DNA from: Pyrenopolyporus hunteri | Taxonomy: Eukaryota; Ascomycota; Sordariomycetes; Xylariales; Hypoxylaceae | Assembly: GCA_902806595.1 (NCBI GenBank) | Contig: CADCXC010000003.1 | Location: 3,636,303-3,700,302 of the forward strand | DNA: 64,000 nt | Direction of reading: 5' to 3' | In this document: in pieces, positions 1 to 11,521 of the stretch | Layout: each line of letters begins with the position of its first letter | How positions within the stretch are numbered: position 1 is the stretch's first letter | Notes under the pieces: generated by a model | What the model saw: the letters and a program-made list of their open reading frames with translations, nothing else | Database searches by the model: none | What the model was told of the DNA's origin: nothing | Position numbers and translations under genes: made by a program

Positions 1-68
1 ATCCATAGGCACCCACTTACGCAGGTAGGCAGGGCGAGCACGCCCCACGCCTCCAAACACCACTCACC

Positions 69-1946
69 ATGCCCTCCCTCCCATACCACGAACCCTCCCT
101 CACCAACATCCTCACCCTCTCCTCCTTCCTCCTCGCCCTCAACATCACCGACGCCCTGCTCGACCGCGCGCTGTACTGCGGGCTCGTCGGCCAGGTCCTC
201 GTCGGCGCCGCCTGGGGGCCCCCCGCCGGCGGCGGCTGGCTCGACCCGGCGCTCCAGACCGCCGTCGTGCAGCTCGGGTTCCTCGGGCTCGCGCTGCTCG
301 TGTTCGGCGGCGGCGCCGCCACCAGCGTCGCCGCCGTCGCGCGGAACCTGCCCCTCAGCGCCGCCGTCGCGCTCACGGGCGTCGCGGCCCCGATGGCCCT
401 GAGCTTCGCGGCGCTCCGGCCGACGGCCCGCGCGGGCGCCGTACAGTGCTTCGCGGCTGGCGCGGCGCTGTGCTCTACTAGCTTGGGCACTACGTTCGCG
501 GTCCTCGAGGCGAGCGGCCTTGCTAGGACTAGGTTGGGCACCCTGCTGGGCACCGCGGCGATGATGGATGATGTACTCGGCCTGGTCATGGTGCAGATTG
601 TCTCGAGCTTGGGCGCTGCGGCGGGCGGGGGCGAGGGCGAGGGCGAGGTGCGGATCGATGTTGGGGAGGCGGTGCTTAGGCCCGTGCTGGTCTCGCTCGG
701 GTTCGCGGTCGCGGTTCCGGCGGCTTGTCGGTTTGTGTTGAGGCCGGTTGTTCTGCCTTGGGTGAGGGAGGTTAGGGCGAGGAATAGGGATGGATCGGAG
801 GAGGGGAGAAGTGCGTGGTGGCGGCGGGGCAGAAATGTCCTGGATTCGAAACATACCGCTTTCGTGGCCCAGACGGCACTCTTGATCGCGCTTGTGGTGG
901 GTGCTAGTTTTGCGGGCGCCTCGGTGCTGCTTGCTGCGTATCTTGCTGGGATCGTGGTTAGTTGGTGGGGAGAGACGCTACGCAATGACGATGACGGCTC
1001 CGCTACAGAGCGGCATGCAGTCGAGTCCCGCGGGGAGGGGACCAATGTCTCGCACACATCGGACCCTACGACATCGGCGCCCGTCGTCGATAGTAACGAC
1101 GCTTCGGCTCCATCTCAAGCGGCATCTCGTTCGGAATGTGAACGGGAACAAGAATCAGAACACTCTGGCTCTGGTATCTACGATACCTACTATTCCCAAG
1201 CAGTCCAGCGGATCCTGAAGCCGTTCTTCTTCGCATCCATCGGCTTCTCTATCCCTGTCTCCGATATGTTTTCCGGGGCAGTGGTGTGGCGTGGGATCAT
1301 CTACGGCGTGTTCATGGCGATTGGTAAAATATTATGCGGATTGTGGCTAGTCCGCTTCCCTATTTCCGTTAGCAGCATGTCACGGACATTCGCCTTCTTT
1401 ATATCCTCTCGGTATCGCGCCCTGTTCTCTAGGTTCCGGCGGCAGGGGAAATCGAGCCCTTTACCACCGGCAAAAAATGAAGGCCCCGCGGAAGCAGTTC
1501 AGCTTCAACCAGTTACCGTTTCAACATCTCAGGCAGTCGCAAACGCTTTAGAGGATAACAGAGAACTCCCGAATCCATCTCAAGATATACAGCAACCAGT
1601 ACCACCTTCCGACGGCCGTTCAGGGGGAACCACTACGCCAGCCAAGCCTCTTTCGCTCTACCCAGCTGCCATGATATCAAGCGCGATGGTAGCAAGGGGT
1701 GAAATAGGATTCCTGATCTCGGCGGTGGCAGAGAGTAAAGGCATATTCCGGCGGCCCTCCGACGACGCAGGTGCCGGAGCTTCGGAGCTCTTCCTCATAG
1801 TAACTTGGGCTATTGTCCTATGCACCATCTTCGGGCCGATATGTGTCGGCATGCTCGTCAGGAGACTCAAGAAGCTCGAGGCGCGAGCCGCAAGGGCTAG
1901 GGATGGAGGGACGAGTAATGTCCTCGGCGTTTGGGGAATCTCGTGA
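69..1946 (+). CDS. CPA2-family Na+(K+)/H+ exchanger
   Basis: Single-exon gene of 625 residues. It has about twelve hydrophobic segments and the CPA2 ion-site motif MMDDVLG, with the Asp pair at residues 167-168. A conserved ARGEIGFL segment lies in the C-terminal part. Members of this family exchange monovalent cations for protons across the plasma or an internal membrane. Two hydrophilic stretches (about residues 305-375 and 460-530, Ser/Asp/Pro-rich) look like cytosolic loops inserted in the transport core. The first ATG is chosen because the first helix follows at once. The first ~650 bases are extremely GC-rich with mostly C- or G-ending codons, and the second half is not. The family is clear; ion preference and membrane are inferred only. 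Confidence 0.85.
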   Translation: MPSLPYHEPSLTNILTLSSFLLALNITDALLDRALYCGLVGQVLVGAAWGPPAGGGWLDPALQTAVVQLGFLGLALLVFGGGAATSVAAVARNLPLSAAVALTGVAAPMALSFAALRPTARAGAVQCFAAGAALCSTSLGTTFAVLEASGLARTRLGTLLGTAAMMDDVLGLVMVQIVSSLGAAAGGGEGEGEVRIDVGEAVLRPVLVSLGFAVAVPAACRFVLRPVVLPWVREVRARNRDGSEEGRSAWWRRGRNVLDSKHTAFVAQTALLIALVVGASFAGASVLLAAYLAGIVVSWWGETLRNDDDGSATERHAVESRGEGTNVSHTSDPTTSAPVVDSNDASAPSQAASRSECEREQESEHSGSGIYDTYYSQAVQRILKPFFFASIGFSIPVSDMFSGAVVWRGIIYGVFMAIGKILCGLWLVRFPISVSSMSRTFAFFISSRYRALFSRFRRQGKSSPLPPAKNEGPAEAVQLQPVTVSTSQAVANALEDNRELPNPSQDIQQPVPPSDGRSGGTTTPAKPLSLYPAAMISSAMVARGEIGFLISAVAESKGIFRRPSDDAGAGASELFLIVTWAIVLCTIFGPICVGMLVRRLKKLEARAARARDGGTSNVLGVWGIS

Positions 1947-2238
1947 ATTAGGTCAATCTATAATGTATACTTTATTCAACGTATTTAACACTATTGAACC
2001 CAGTTATAATCCTCTGAGTTTCATTGAAGAGTTTTATATTTACTATGAGCGCCGAACCTACTCCCTGGCTCTACCCCTTTCTAACGAATGGAATATTATT
2101 CATTCGTTAGAGTGGTCGGGCCTCTGCATAACCCTTCAGGCACGACGACCAGAAACGCGGCCTTTAGCAAGTGAAAACCGGAGGGCCTATATCAACAGTT
2201 AGTTTCTTCAGTTGTCTAATTTTTATCAACACCTATAA

Positions 2239-3292
2239 TCACGTACCAGGAATCTGGTAAGGTAGGTTATAGCCGCTGTCAATGTCAATGAGTAGGCCAG
2301 GGTCATTGTACTGTAAACACATTAGCTGTCCGGCGGCATACATGAGAGCGACGACTATAACTACCTTATAGACGCCAGGAATTTCGACTGTGGGTGGCTT
2401 TTTACTTCCCTTGCCGCCGGTGATATTGATTTGGGCGCATTCCAGCTATACTACGCGTCAGGAACATCTCTCAAAAGGACCTAGATTTGACTCCATCAAG
2501 CATCGCCCAACGGCTTAGAGGATCAAACGGAAACTCACCCAGATGTAGGAATTCCCCCGAGTGTGCGATGAACTCAGGGAGATCGCCTCGGCACGGAGGA
2601 GATACTGCCCGTCCTCAATGCACTCGGGGATCTTGATCTCCTGGTTGCCGCCGCTCTCACGGAGGCTATCGGTACCCCATTTTCCGTCGCTGATGCCTTC
2701 TTCCTGCACCTTGAACCAGCCGTCGCCGACGCCGTCATCTGTAGTCGCGTCCGCGACTTTTTTTAGGTAGGCCAGGATAGGACCTCTGTACCCCTGGCCT
2801 ATCACGTCGTCGGGCCCAGCTGGTTTGCGTTCCTGTTAGTACGATACAGATACTACGGAAGGGTCACTGAGTCGCCTCGTACATTCTAGAGTTGCTCGCC
2901 AGATAGCGGTTACCGTCTCGCCGGCCTTGACGTTGATGACCTTGTCCGTAGGAGTACCTGTTTCGCTGTATCGGCCGCCGTTGCAAGTGAGGTTGGCGCT
3001 ATTCAAATCCGTTATTGGCTGTGATACGGTTAATATCTGTCGTCCTGAAACCGGAATATTATTCCAAGAGAATACTGTCTAGTCTTCAGACATACATAAT
3101 TAGACGTAGGCGCGCGAACACCATATGCCACAGCTAGAAGGCCGTTAGTACATCGTAAAGTGGTACGTGACTATCGCTAACGGAACGAAACCCACGGTAT
3201 GTCTGTTCGCTTGTTTTGAGCTGGCAGAAGATCGTATAGCCTGAAGCTACTGAAACCAGGGCGGTGGTGGCACCAATACCGGAGAGTTTCAT
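2239..3292 (-). CDS. AA9 (GH61) family protein lacking the copper histidine brace
   Basis: Five exons: complement(3167-3292, 2883-3018, 2539-2819, 2365-2445, 2239-2310), giving 231 residues without a stop. All introns are GT-AG and the phases agree; intron 2 ends after TACTAAC...CCAG. Family landmarks remain: signal peptide residues 1-18, PITDLNSANLTCNGG, VKAGETVTAIW, GPILAYLKKV, DGWFKV, IPECI, GQYLLRAE, ECAQINI, IPGVYK and DPGLLIDI. Active AA9 enzymes bind copper through the mature N-terminal His, a second His (usually SHKGP) and an axial Tyr. Here the mature N-terminus is Tyr19, the second site is GQGYRGP (Tyr98), the axial position is Trp181, the usual ALH His is Ser170 and the nearby Gln is Tyr179. 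The C-terminus stops just short of the usual final Cys. Oxidative activity is therefore unlikely. It may be a neofunctionalised secreted protein or a very recent pseudogene. Confidence 0.82.
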
Positions 3293-6200
3293 GATGGCTA
3301 TGCGGATACAACTAAACAGCAATTATATGACGCCGCACTATACTCCTATATTCAAGAACTTCGAGTAAGACGGCTCGTCCCGTAGTTTATGCGTGGTATG
3401 GTACTCGGCATATATATCATTGCAATTGTCCCCGGATCCCTTTGCCGCAGAAGATTCTCTTTCTACTATATGCAGAATCGTATAGCATCCATGGATAGAC
3501 CCCACTACCGGCGGCGCGTAGAGTAGGCCGGCATTATAAGGTCTAATTTTATCGACCGCGAACATAGAAACAGCGAATGGGATATCCAGAGCGGGAGAAG
3601 TGAGTGCGGTACTCTAATTCCGTCACGAATCGGGTAAACCGCAGTTTTGGTAGGCAGGTGGTAGGCGGAATATAGCCGCCTCCTACTTATATATTTACCG
3701 GTGACATGCAACCAAGGTCTCTCCTCCCCCGGATCGCATGAGCGTCGGAAGTCTCAGGTATGCCGCTCATGTTGAATGTCAATACCTGAAACTATTTACA
3801 AAAGAAGATTAATGTGTGGCAAGTTACAGTTCATGCGAGCGAATTTTCAGTTTTCTTCTTACATTTTGGGACGACGTCCGTAACAATAGACAGCACAACC
3901 CACCCTCCATATTACGGGCGACTATCTCGTTCATTAATAACAGTAAATTATCCTTAAGAGATAGAATATACCGTCGCCAGAATAATATATTCGAAGGTGG
4001 ACGTGTTTGGGGTAGACATCGACCTTGTTTGTGGGAATAGTAATATATCTGTAGATTCTTGGACAGCACCTTTCCCACGCATATATCGTTTTTTATGCTC
4101 CCAGTATCGAAGGAGAAATAATTTAGATATGTACACTAGAAGGATAATAATATTGTACTTAGGTACTATAGCCCTAAGATGAGTATCGTCCGGTTACGAG
4201 ATCTGAGTTAAGCTTTATAAATCGTAACTATCTTCGTAATGACGGAGAGACATAGGAATTCGCTTGTTTATAGGCATCACCGAACAGCGGAGTATTCACT
4301 TTGATACAATTGGAACAAATATGTGAAGTAATGTTCTTCTAAATGTATCGATGCTCAAGGAATTGATCAGTATCATCAGTTATATCGCTGTATATAGCTC
4401 TGCCAGCTCATCGTATATTAATACGGGAAACATTAGGATACACAGTTAAGCCATCTACTCCTTTTCAAGGTATATTTTCGTAGTAAAACTATCTCCTGAC
4501 AAACCTGGTATCAATTCCTCTGATCATACTTGGCTTATTGGGACCTCAACTCTGAAGAGGAGCTAGTAGAGCGTTTCATTAGTGTATTCCGTCTCCGGTC
4601 TATGGACTCCCTGAGCCATCGCCGGACCTTGACTAGGTCCAACCGAGTTACCTCTCAAATCTTTCAGCCGAGAGGTCTAGCCTTTTATCTTATAAATGCC
4701 CGTACCGGCTCCGACCAACACGTCAGCCTCATCAACCATGCTATTTTCGGGTACACTCTCAAAGCTTGTTCTCTTGCTTAATCGAGGTACGAGCATTGGA
4801 CTCCCCCGCCAACGCGGACTCGGGCCCCATCCGCCTGCTTCTCTCTCAAAAAAGGCCAGCTGGAGCATGTTGCGCGGTGGGCCAACATACATACATATCG
4901 ATAAGTGAAGCATTAATATGGGACTCCTAGTTATCCACTAATTGGTTAGCTCGTTCCTTTCTTCACTCCGTGGCAATACGTGAGCGAATGAATCTAGATT
5001 CCTCTCTTCGCTTCTGGGCGCCAATACCGCGTTGCTACTTACTGGACAACTCACCGATGCTACTCATAATATGATATTATATATCTAGCTGGGGGAAGCC
5101 TTCTAAGCTACGATCCCTCGTATCCCCCGCCGGTTCAGCCATCTTCCGTACCTATTTGATAATAACCTTGGTAACTGTTCACGCCACGGTATCGCCAGCG
5201 ATCGGTCTTTGGTGAAGCGTTTACTAGGTGTAATCTAATACGTTAAGCTCGGCTACCGTGGTTAGGCTAGCTAGTCGCTTGCCGATGATCGGAAATTCCA
5301 ATGTTCTCCCGAAGAGAGTGGAACGTGAATTTCTCGACAATAGGTATAGTTGAACATATTGCGACGTGGTTCGGAAGGATTGAAGGAGAATCCCTGAAAT
5401 AACATGACCCGGCCGATACGGCTGGTATTTATCATAACTCATACAATTGATAACCAGATGAATTGGGGTTTGTGTACTGTCGGCGATAGTACTATGCCCG
5501 TGGCTGCGGAGAACATTGAACTCGGCATCTCATGGGTCTCATAATCCCTTTGGCACGATATGTTGTCGCATTTAGTATGTGGACGTGTACTGGGCTCGGC
5601 TTTTTATAAGATCAAAGGAAAGAGAAATCTTGTATTGCCTCAAATTACCTATGGTTTTATAAGGAGATCTAGACCACCCCTTTTTGTTGAGACGGAGATT
5701 CCGAAATCCCGAGATTTCTGGCAATAAATAACTCAATGGACGATATTGTTGATGTGATATACACATTATTTGAGTGTAATTGCCGGGAATCGTATTACGG
5801 TGAGGCGAACGTGGCTGATTCACCGAGTTATGCTTCAGGATCGGACCGAACGGAAATTTCAGCAGGGGCTAGCACCTAGCTGAAATTTGAGGATATATTC
5901 ATACCAATGAAGCATAGTAGCAGCGCAAGGCTTAAGCCGGCAGGCTTGAGCCTGTTCAATTAGTTAACCAAGAATATAAGTGAGCTATAAAGTCCACCGG
6001 GGCCGAGGCTGGACTATAGGGTGGCTAGTGCCTCCTGGGTCAACGTCCCGGCAGATTCGGGAGTGCGGATTCGGTACTGTGCCGGTGTTGCGCGGCGTTG
6101 CGAGACGATCGACACGTGGGACTCGTCTTGCTTTGAGACAGATACATAGGTAGATACACTGTGGTCTGTCGATATTATCCACTGCGATGGTGGGCGGACT

Positions 6201-6568
6201 TTGGTGGAGCTGATAGACCCTAAGACAGTCGCTTCAGGGTCCATCGCACGGTCTAGCCTACAACGATGTAATGGGCTCGCCTGCTGGCTGGGTATCTCAG
6301 CTCAATCGCCCCGCTTCCCAAAACGGCGCACAGGCATGAGGTGCCGCTTTGCTTGCAGTTGATTTCCGAATGAGGGACGCCAGCTCCAGTCTGGTTGGTT
6401 GGCTGGCCGACTGGACGTTACATCAAATAAAATAATAGAAACTACCTAGGTAGGTGATTAGACACGCACCCGCGAGAAGCGGTTATCGGAGTTAATATGT
6501 TGATGCACATGTATTATGGGAACGAGTACGAGTACATACGTACCTAGGTATGTAGTGGTGATTTATTG

Positions 6569-6591
6569 GAGAGAGAGAGAGAGAGAGAGAG
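6569..6591. repeat. (GA)n microsatellite
   Basis: About eleven uninterrupted GA units, followed by a GGGAGGAG purine run. It lies in gene-free DNA. Confidence 0.95.
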
Positions 6592-7074
6592 GGAGGAGTC
6601 GAGATGACGCCTGGTTGGCAGCCTAGGCGGGATGCGAGTCAGGGCTGCCTGTTCAGTTTTAGTATTGATGTGAAGTCCTAGGCGGATGGAGGTGGATTGC
6701 GTATAGGCAGAGGTATACAGTCTAATCCATTCAAGTAGGTCGTTGTTGGTGCGTTGATCTTGAACTCATTCGTAAGTTGCCTTTTCCATTACGGCACAAG
6801 AAAAGTTCCTGGACTCAAGGATCGGAAATAAGAAGCTGGGAGGAATAGGACGGTCGGCGTACAATAGACATTACATACTATGTACATCCATGTATGTATG
6901 AGAGTTGTAAGACCGAGGAAGCTCGTCTGGATACATACATGCCTACCTAGGTACATGTTGTCATGACCCTCCGATGAGCGTACTAGGACCGACAGGTGAC
7001 GAGAGGCTATGATCCAATGAGATGGTGCGTATTTGGGGAAGTTTCTCGCGTGCGTGACGATTAAAAATTAAAGT

Positions 7075-7101
7075 AAAAAAAAAGGAAAAAAAAAAAAAAA
7101 A
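7075..7101. repeat. A-rich tract
   Basis: A 27-base A-tract broken only by GG. There is no reverse-transcriptase-like ORF next to it, so it is not treated as a retroelement tail. Confidence 0.8.
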
Positions 7102-8756
7102 CGTACGACTCGCACTTGTCTATAGCCAGTTACCTTTGGTACCTAACCTTCTCACTTGCTCTCATTTACTATACTGTACTAGTATGTACCTAACTAAACG
7201 TCATGCAACTCCGCAAGTTTCAGATTGGCTCGGAAGGGGGCTGTCGAGCGGTACTTAGCATGTGTACACAGGTAACGTACCGAGGGGCTAGGATCACCCT
7301 GGGTTCAGTTCGCGGGAATCTTCCGGTATTCGACCAATTCGGGAAGCCAGATTGTGTGTGATTGGTACAATGGTCAGACCTAGCAGCTTGGCGAACCTGG
7401 CTCCATGTACTTAGGAGGTAGGTACCCAAACCTGGGATAGGCCGGGGGGCAGTCATGCAGGTCAGCCAACCCGCACTTCTGACTGTGCACAATAATATTG
7501 GACGTGCAATTCGCGGCACTTGCGTTGGTGTCTCGTGGGAAACGAAGCTTCCGTCATAGGATGTGAATCGACTCCGTCATGCGTTGCGAACGAAGATAAA
7601 ACAAGATAGGTATAAATATAAGCTCAGAGAAGCGGGTAATACACCGAGCATAGCACATCACCCAGGTAGCTACATGTATATACTTATTGCCCTACAAAAT
7701 ATAAATGTAGATGTCTCGCTAAATACCCTGAATATACGTGACAATGAAATATCGGGTATCGACAAGGTATCGGACAAGCTCTATACCATGTACATTTTAA
7801 TATGCATGTATAACCCCTGCGAGACTGGGTTTTTCGCCCGCTTTGCTCCGCACGTACCAGGCTTAGATCTTCATTACTTTTTTTTTCCCTCTTTTCTTCC
7901 TCATCCTCTCGAAATATTTTTTTTTCTGCGCCGCTAGCCTTGTACCACCGTTGGTTTCCCCACCACTGACATTGATGTTGTACTTCCCGTTATTTTGCTT
8001 AATGAAGAAGTTAGGTGTCGGAAATAGAACTTTTGATGCAGAGCTAATAACACGAATTTGTAAAGGAAGCGGGAGGCGGTAACTACCTCCATCCTAAAGG
8101 TTAATAATGTAGGTAGGTTAGGCAATTGATTTCGCTGCTTTGGGGTCATCCAGCTGCACAATGCATTGCCTGCATGTCTAAGGTATGAATATACGTACCA
8201 TGCTGCTTACCGCCTCTTTATTTTCAAGGTGGAAATTAAACCCATGTTGCGATCTGGAAAGTAAACAGATCATGCCAATCTGACAAGGGGCTATTTTTCT
8301 ATCTGTCTAGGTACGTATCTGGCTATTGGAATTTACGCCGATGGTAACTTGTAAATCTACACGATGCGTGGTAGGTAACTGAATATTCAAAGCGTGGACC
8401 TGCTCAAGTGGCGATCTTTTGCGTAATTTATGGGTAACGTTCGGAAGCATGGACGATGGGCGATGGACCCTTAAAAAGGTTGAAAGAGAAAGAGAAAAGA
8501 CTTCCGGTTGGATTTTCAACGGCAACGGCCAGACAAATTCTTGGTTCAGTGGTTGGAGTTCGCATTGATCCTGATTGGCCCATCGCTTCCAAACGGGGCA
8601 AGATACGTTACAAGGGGTCATCCTTGAGTACATAGTACAGCGCTAGGGCCAAGAGTTACTTGTGCAATCGCAGCGGGTTCCTCTCAATTCTTGTATGGGA
8701 TTCGTAGCGAAAATCGAGTCTTTAATGCTAGTCCAACGCATGTCACTGCCAAGTTC

Positions 8757-9240
8757 ACTCCAATTTTTTTCTGCTTCTCCTCTCCTTATCCACTATCTTG
8801 CCTAAGGTGGGTACCAAGATGCTTGTCCTGTACCGTTTGTACCTCTATTCCATGCTCCATCCCCCAGTGCCCATCACATCAACCCCCCCAAGTTAGGAAA
8901 CATTCCTCACTTTTTTTTCTTTTTCTTTTTTTTTTGTGCGTGTTATTTTTTTTTACTGTATTTTTTATTTTATTTTTATTTCTATCTCGTCACGCACATA
9001 CACAAATACACGCAACCCGTAGGTAGGCATCACTCTAGCCTCCTCGCCGCGCCGCCTCTCCCCCCCCTAGCCCAACCAAAGCCGCCCCTTTGCTTTTCTC
9101 TCCCTTCCATTCGTCAGTTTAACATCGCCGTCGCGATATCCTCGTTTCCTTCCCACCGCCTTTCCTGGGTCTCTCCCTCGTCTAAGTGCTCCCGCCCCTC
9201 AAACACCCCTCCACCCCCCCGGTACGGTGTCATCCTCTCC
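8757..9240 (+). promoter_or_regulatory. Pyrimidine-rich upstream region of the winged-helix gene
   Basis: About 480 bases of the + strand dominated by C and T, including long T-runs near 8911-8970 and C-runs near 9061 and 9213. Such CT tracts are typical of the core promoter and 5' UTR of strongly transcribed genes in filamentous ascomycetes. The assignment to the gene starting at 9414 rests on position and strand. Confidence 0.5.
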
Positions 9241-9413
9241 CATAATATTTCTCTAATCCAATATTTCCCTGTTTCACATCCCATCTCTTATCATTGGGGC
9301 CCTTCCTGTGAGATAGAATTACAATTATTCCATCTCGATTCATGCAAAGACCGATATAGAATACAAGATCCTCTTGCGCCGTTCTTAATTTATTCCTATC
9401 GCGTCTGCCCACC

Positions 9414-10644
9414 ATGCCGTACAACACCCGTCGCAAATCGTTGTCTTTACCTTCTCTCGGAATTCACATCCCAGTAAATCGGTCCTCGCCCAATAATCCC
9501 AACATGGCGAGCTCCAGATCGTCCTCCGAGAGCTCGTCGCATCCCAATAAGAAGCTCAAACGATCTCACAACGACTCTGCGCCCTCTGTACCTACCTTCA
9601 AACAACCAGCAGCCCCCACCAAGTATGATCGCACACCGCCGCCCTCGCCTGGCCTGCAAATTTCCATTGAGATGGACGAGTCCGAACCGTCCGAGCTAGC
9701 AGAGATTAAGAAGGTCGATCTAGAAGGCATAAATGACGAGATAGTCGAGGCTGTCATTGTGCGACTAGAGGAGACTCGCAATCGACCTCACCTAGTTAAA
9801 GAGCTAGCTGCCGCTCTCATGGACCAGGTCAAGATCGTTCAACAGTATGTTCTCATCTAGCAAGCTCCACCGTTTTCATGACTAACTTAGTTGTAGGTCT
9901 GCGAATCCTTGCGCCATCGTCTCTTCTCGATTGTCCGCATATCTGAAGCGATCTTGTTGGTCCGCCGTGGCGCCTTGTCCTCTGGCGAAGGAGCTCGAGA
10001 CCGTTCACCCCAGGCGGACGTACTTTTACTTGACCACCTGCCCTCATTTACCACTTCCAGACCCCTCCATGGCCAATCGTGCCATTATTACTCCGTCTCT
10101 ATCCAGTTCGGCCTCCACATCTGAAGATGCTGATTGCGACCGGAGAAGAGAACTTAGCTTATCACCTGAAGTTGATCTCTCGTCGCCCGAGTTCGAGGAT
10201 ATGGACGAGGACATACCGATGCCTGGCACTCCTATGGGCTCGGTATCTGGACGCCACCGTCCAGTAAACGTGCAGCGCAACCCAAGAGGCGAAGAGCCGC
10301 CATTAGAAAAAGACGAAAAGGAATTCACGCAAACGGCGGATGGGCTACAGAAGCGGAAAGCTGGCGGTCACTTACTCCGGGTTGACCCTCTCGACCAGGC
10401 GCCGATAGACGACGGCATGCAGAACGAGCAGCTCTTTGGTGAACCACCAAGGGCTCTGGCACCGAGTATACTACCGCACATGGTATTTATGACGAGCCCT
10501 GCGATGCGACCAAGTTTGATGTTGCCGGCGAAGAGAGATGGGGAGGCTGAAAGTTGGACTAAGTTGGACGCCGCTCTTGATTGGTCCAGGAGTCCCGAGA
10601 CTATCGAGCTGGATGAGCTCGACTGCTTACTTGACGATTTCTAA
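9414..10644 (+). CDS. GDS1-like winged-helix nuclear protein
   Basis: Two exons, 9414-9844 and 9897-10644, around a 52-nt intron (GTATGT...TTGTAG), giving 392 residues. The N-terminus is basic and Ser-rich and contains a KKLKR nuclear-localisation-like patch. The conserved block spans about residues 110-215. It contains INDEIVEAVIVRLEETRNRPHLVKEL, then across the intron SANPCAIVSSRLSAYLKR and CPLAKELETVHPRRTYFYLTTCPH. This matches the winged-helix domain I know from fungal GDS1-type proteins. The rest is acidic and low-complexity and ends in an acidic LDELDCLLDDF tail. A role in transcription or chromatin is inferred from the fold; yeast GDS1 is linked to mitochondrial and nitrogen-related growth. 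The domain family is fairly sure, the function is not. Confidence 0.7.
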
Positions 10645-11521
10645 ACACCACTGATACGTCAACTTCCCAATTCCCCTACTTATTTCATTATTCCCAGGCG
10701 GGCTGTCTGTGCAGCTGGCACATATTGAGCTATGTACGATGATACGGGAGACGGCCGCATAGATGATTCAAAAAGGAGTTAGGGCGGGACGGCGTTGCTT
10801 GGTGCATTTGATTTTCCCCAAAGATTCCACATTTATCTCAGTCCGTTTCGCCATTTATTTCCCGGTCAATGATTGAGCGTCTGTCGACCACATAGTTGGT
10901 TGCTGGCCGACGGGGGATGTACGAATATCGTTAGAGAAAGCGCTTAGACTGCGCTTAGGAATGGGCCGCATGAGAGCGGCCTGGGGAGGTGGTATCCAGT
11001 CAACTTACACGGTTCTCCTTGGCGGTCGGTAAAATGAAGCAGAAGGGAAAACATAGCGATGTCGTTTGCCGCTCGGATTCTAAAAACGGAAATCGGCTTG
11101 TACAAGTAGACTAAAAGGCGCCGAGAAGACCAAGAGCTAGAAAGCATTTAGAATCCAGCTAGATGGTTTTCAAGACGTCCTGGGGTGGAAAGGAAAACGG
11201 CGCTCAAAATAAAAAGACATCCCCGATCAAACTTCCGAACGTTATAGTGCGATTTCATGAATAGCGAATAGTAACAAAGTGCACAGTATGAATTGGGGTT
11301 TGCCCACAATTCATTCGCCAATGAGGTTGTAAATAGGTAAACATCTTGTTGATTCCATATACCCAAGGCCGTAGTAGGTATCAAAGTTCTATAGAGCCGA
11401 GTATGTATTGTGCATCCAACGTTTATACACGCAATTATCAGCAGTCTTAGCCTTCTAAAAAGCTAGGATATGACAATGCACTTTAGTATAGCTATAGTAT
11501 TCAAATAGCCAAGAATGTCCG
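10645..11521. other. Convergent intergenic region
   Basis: 3' flanks of two convergent genes. No coding, RNA or repeat feature is seen. Confidence 0.6.

Larger units (their letters stand above)
3293..9413. other. 6.1-kb stretch without recognisable genes
   Basis: No open frame here has a recognisable family motif, and no open frames can be joined through plausible splice sites into a known family. The DNA is AT-richer than the flanking genes but not RIP-saturated. It holds simple repeats (a GA tract, an A-tract), several TAGGTA/TACCTA-type motifs between 6440 and 7440, and a pyrimidine-rich zone from 8757. Lineage-specific or non-coding genes cannot be excluded. Confidence 0.6.

Noticed and set aside
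3050..3165. One-base deletion in the AA9 gene (YDV-TNGLLA reading)
   Set aside because: A 148-nt intron with correct phase restores SDSH-PITDLNSANLTCNGG, so no frameshift is needed.
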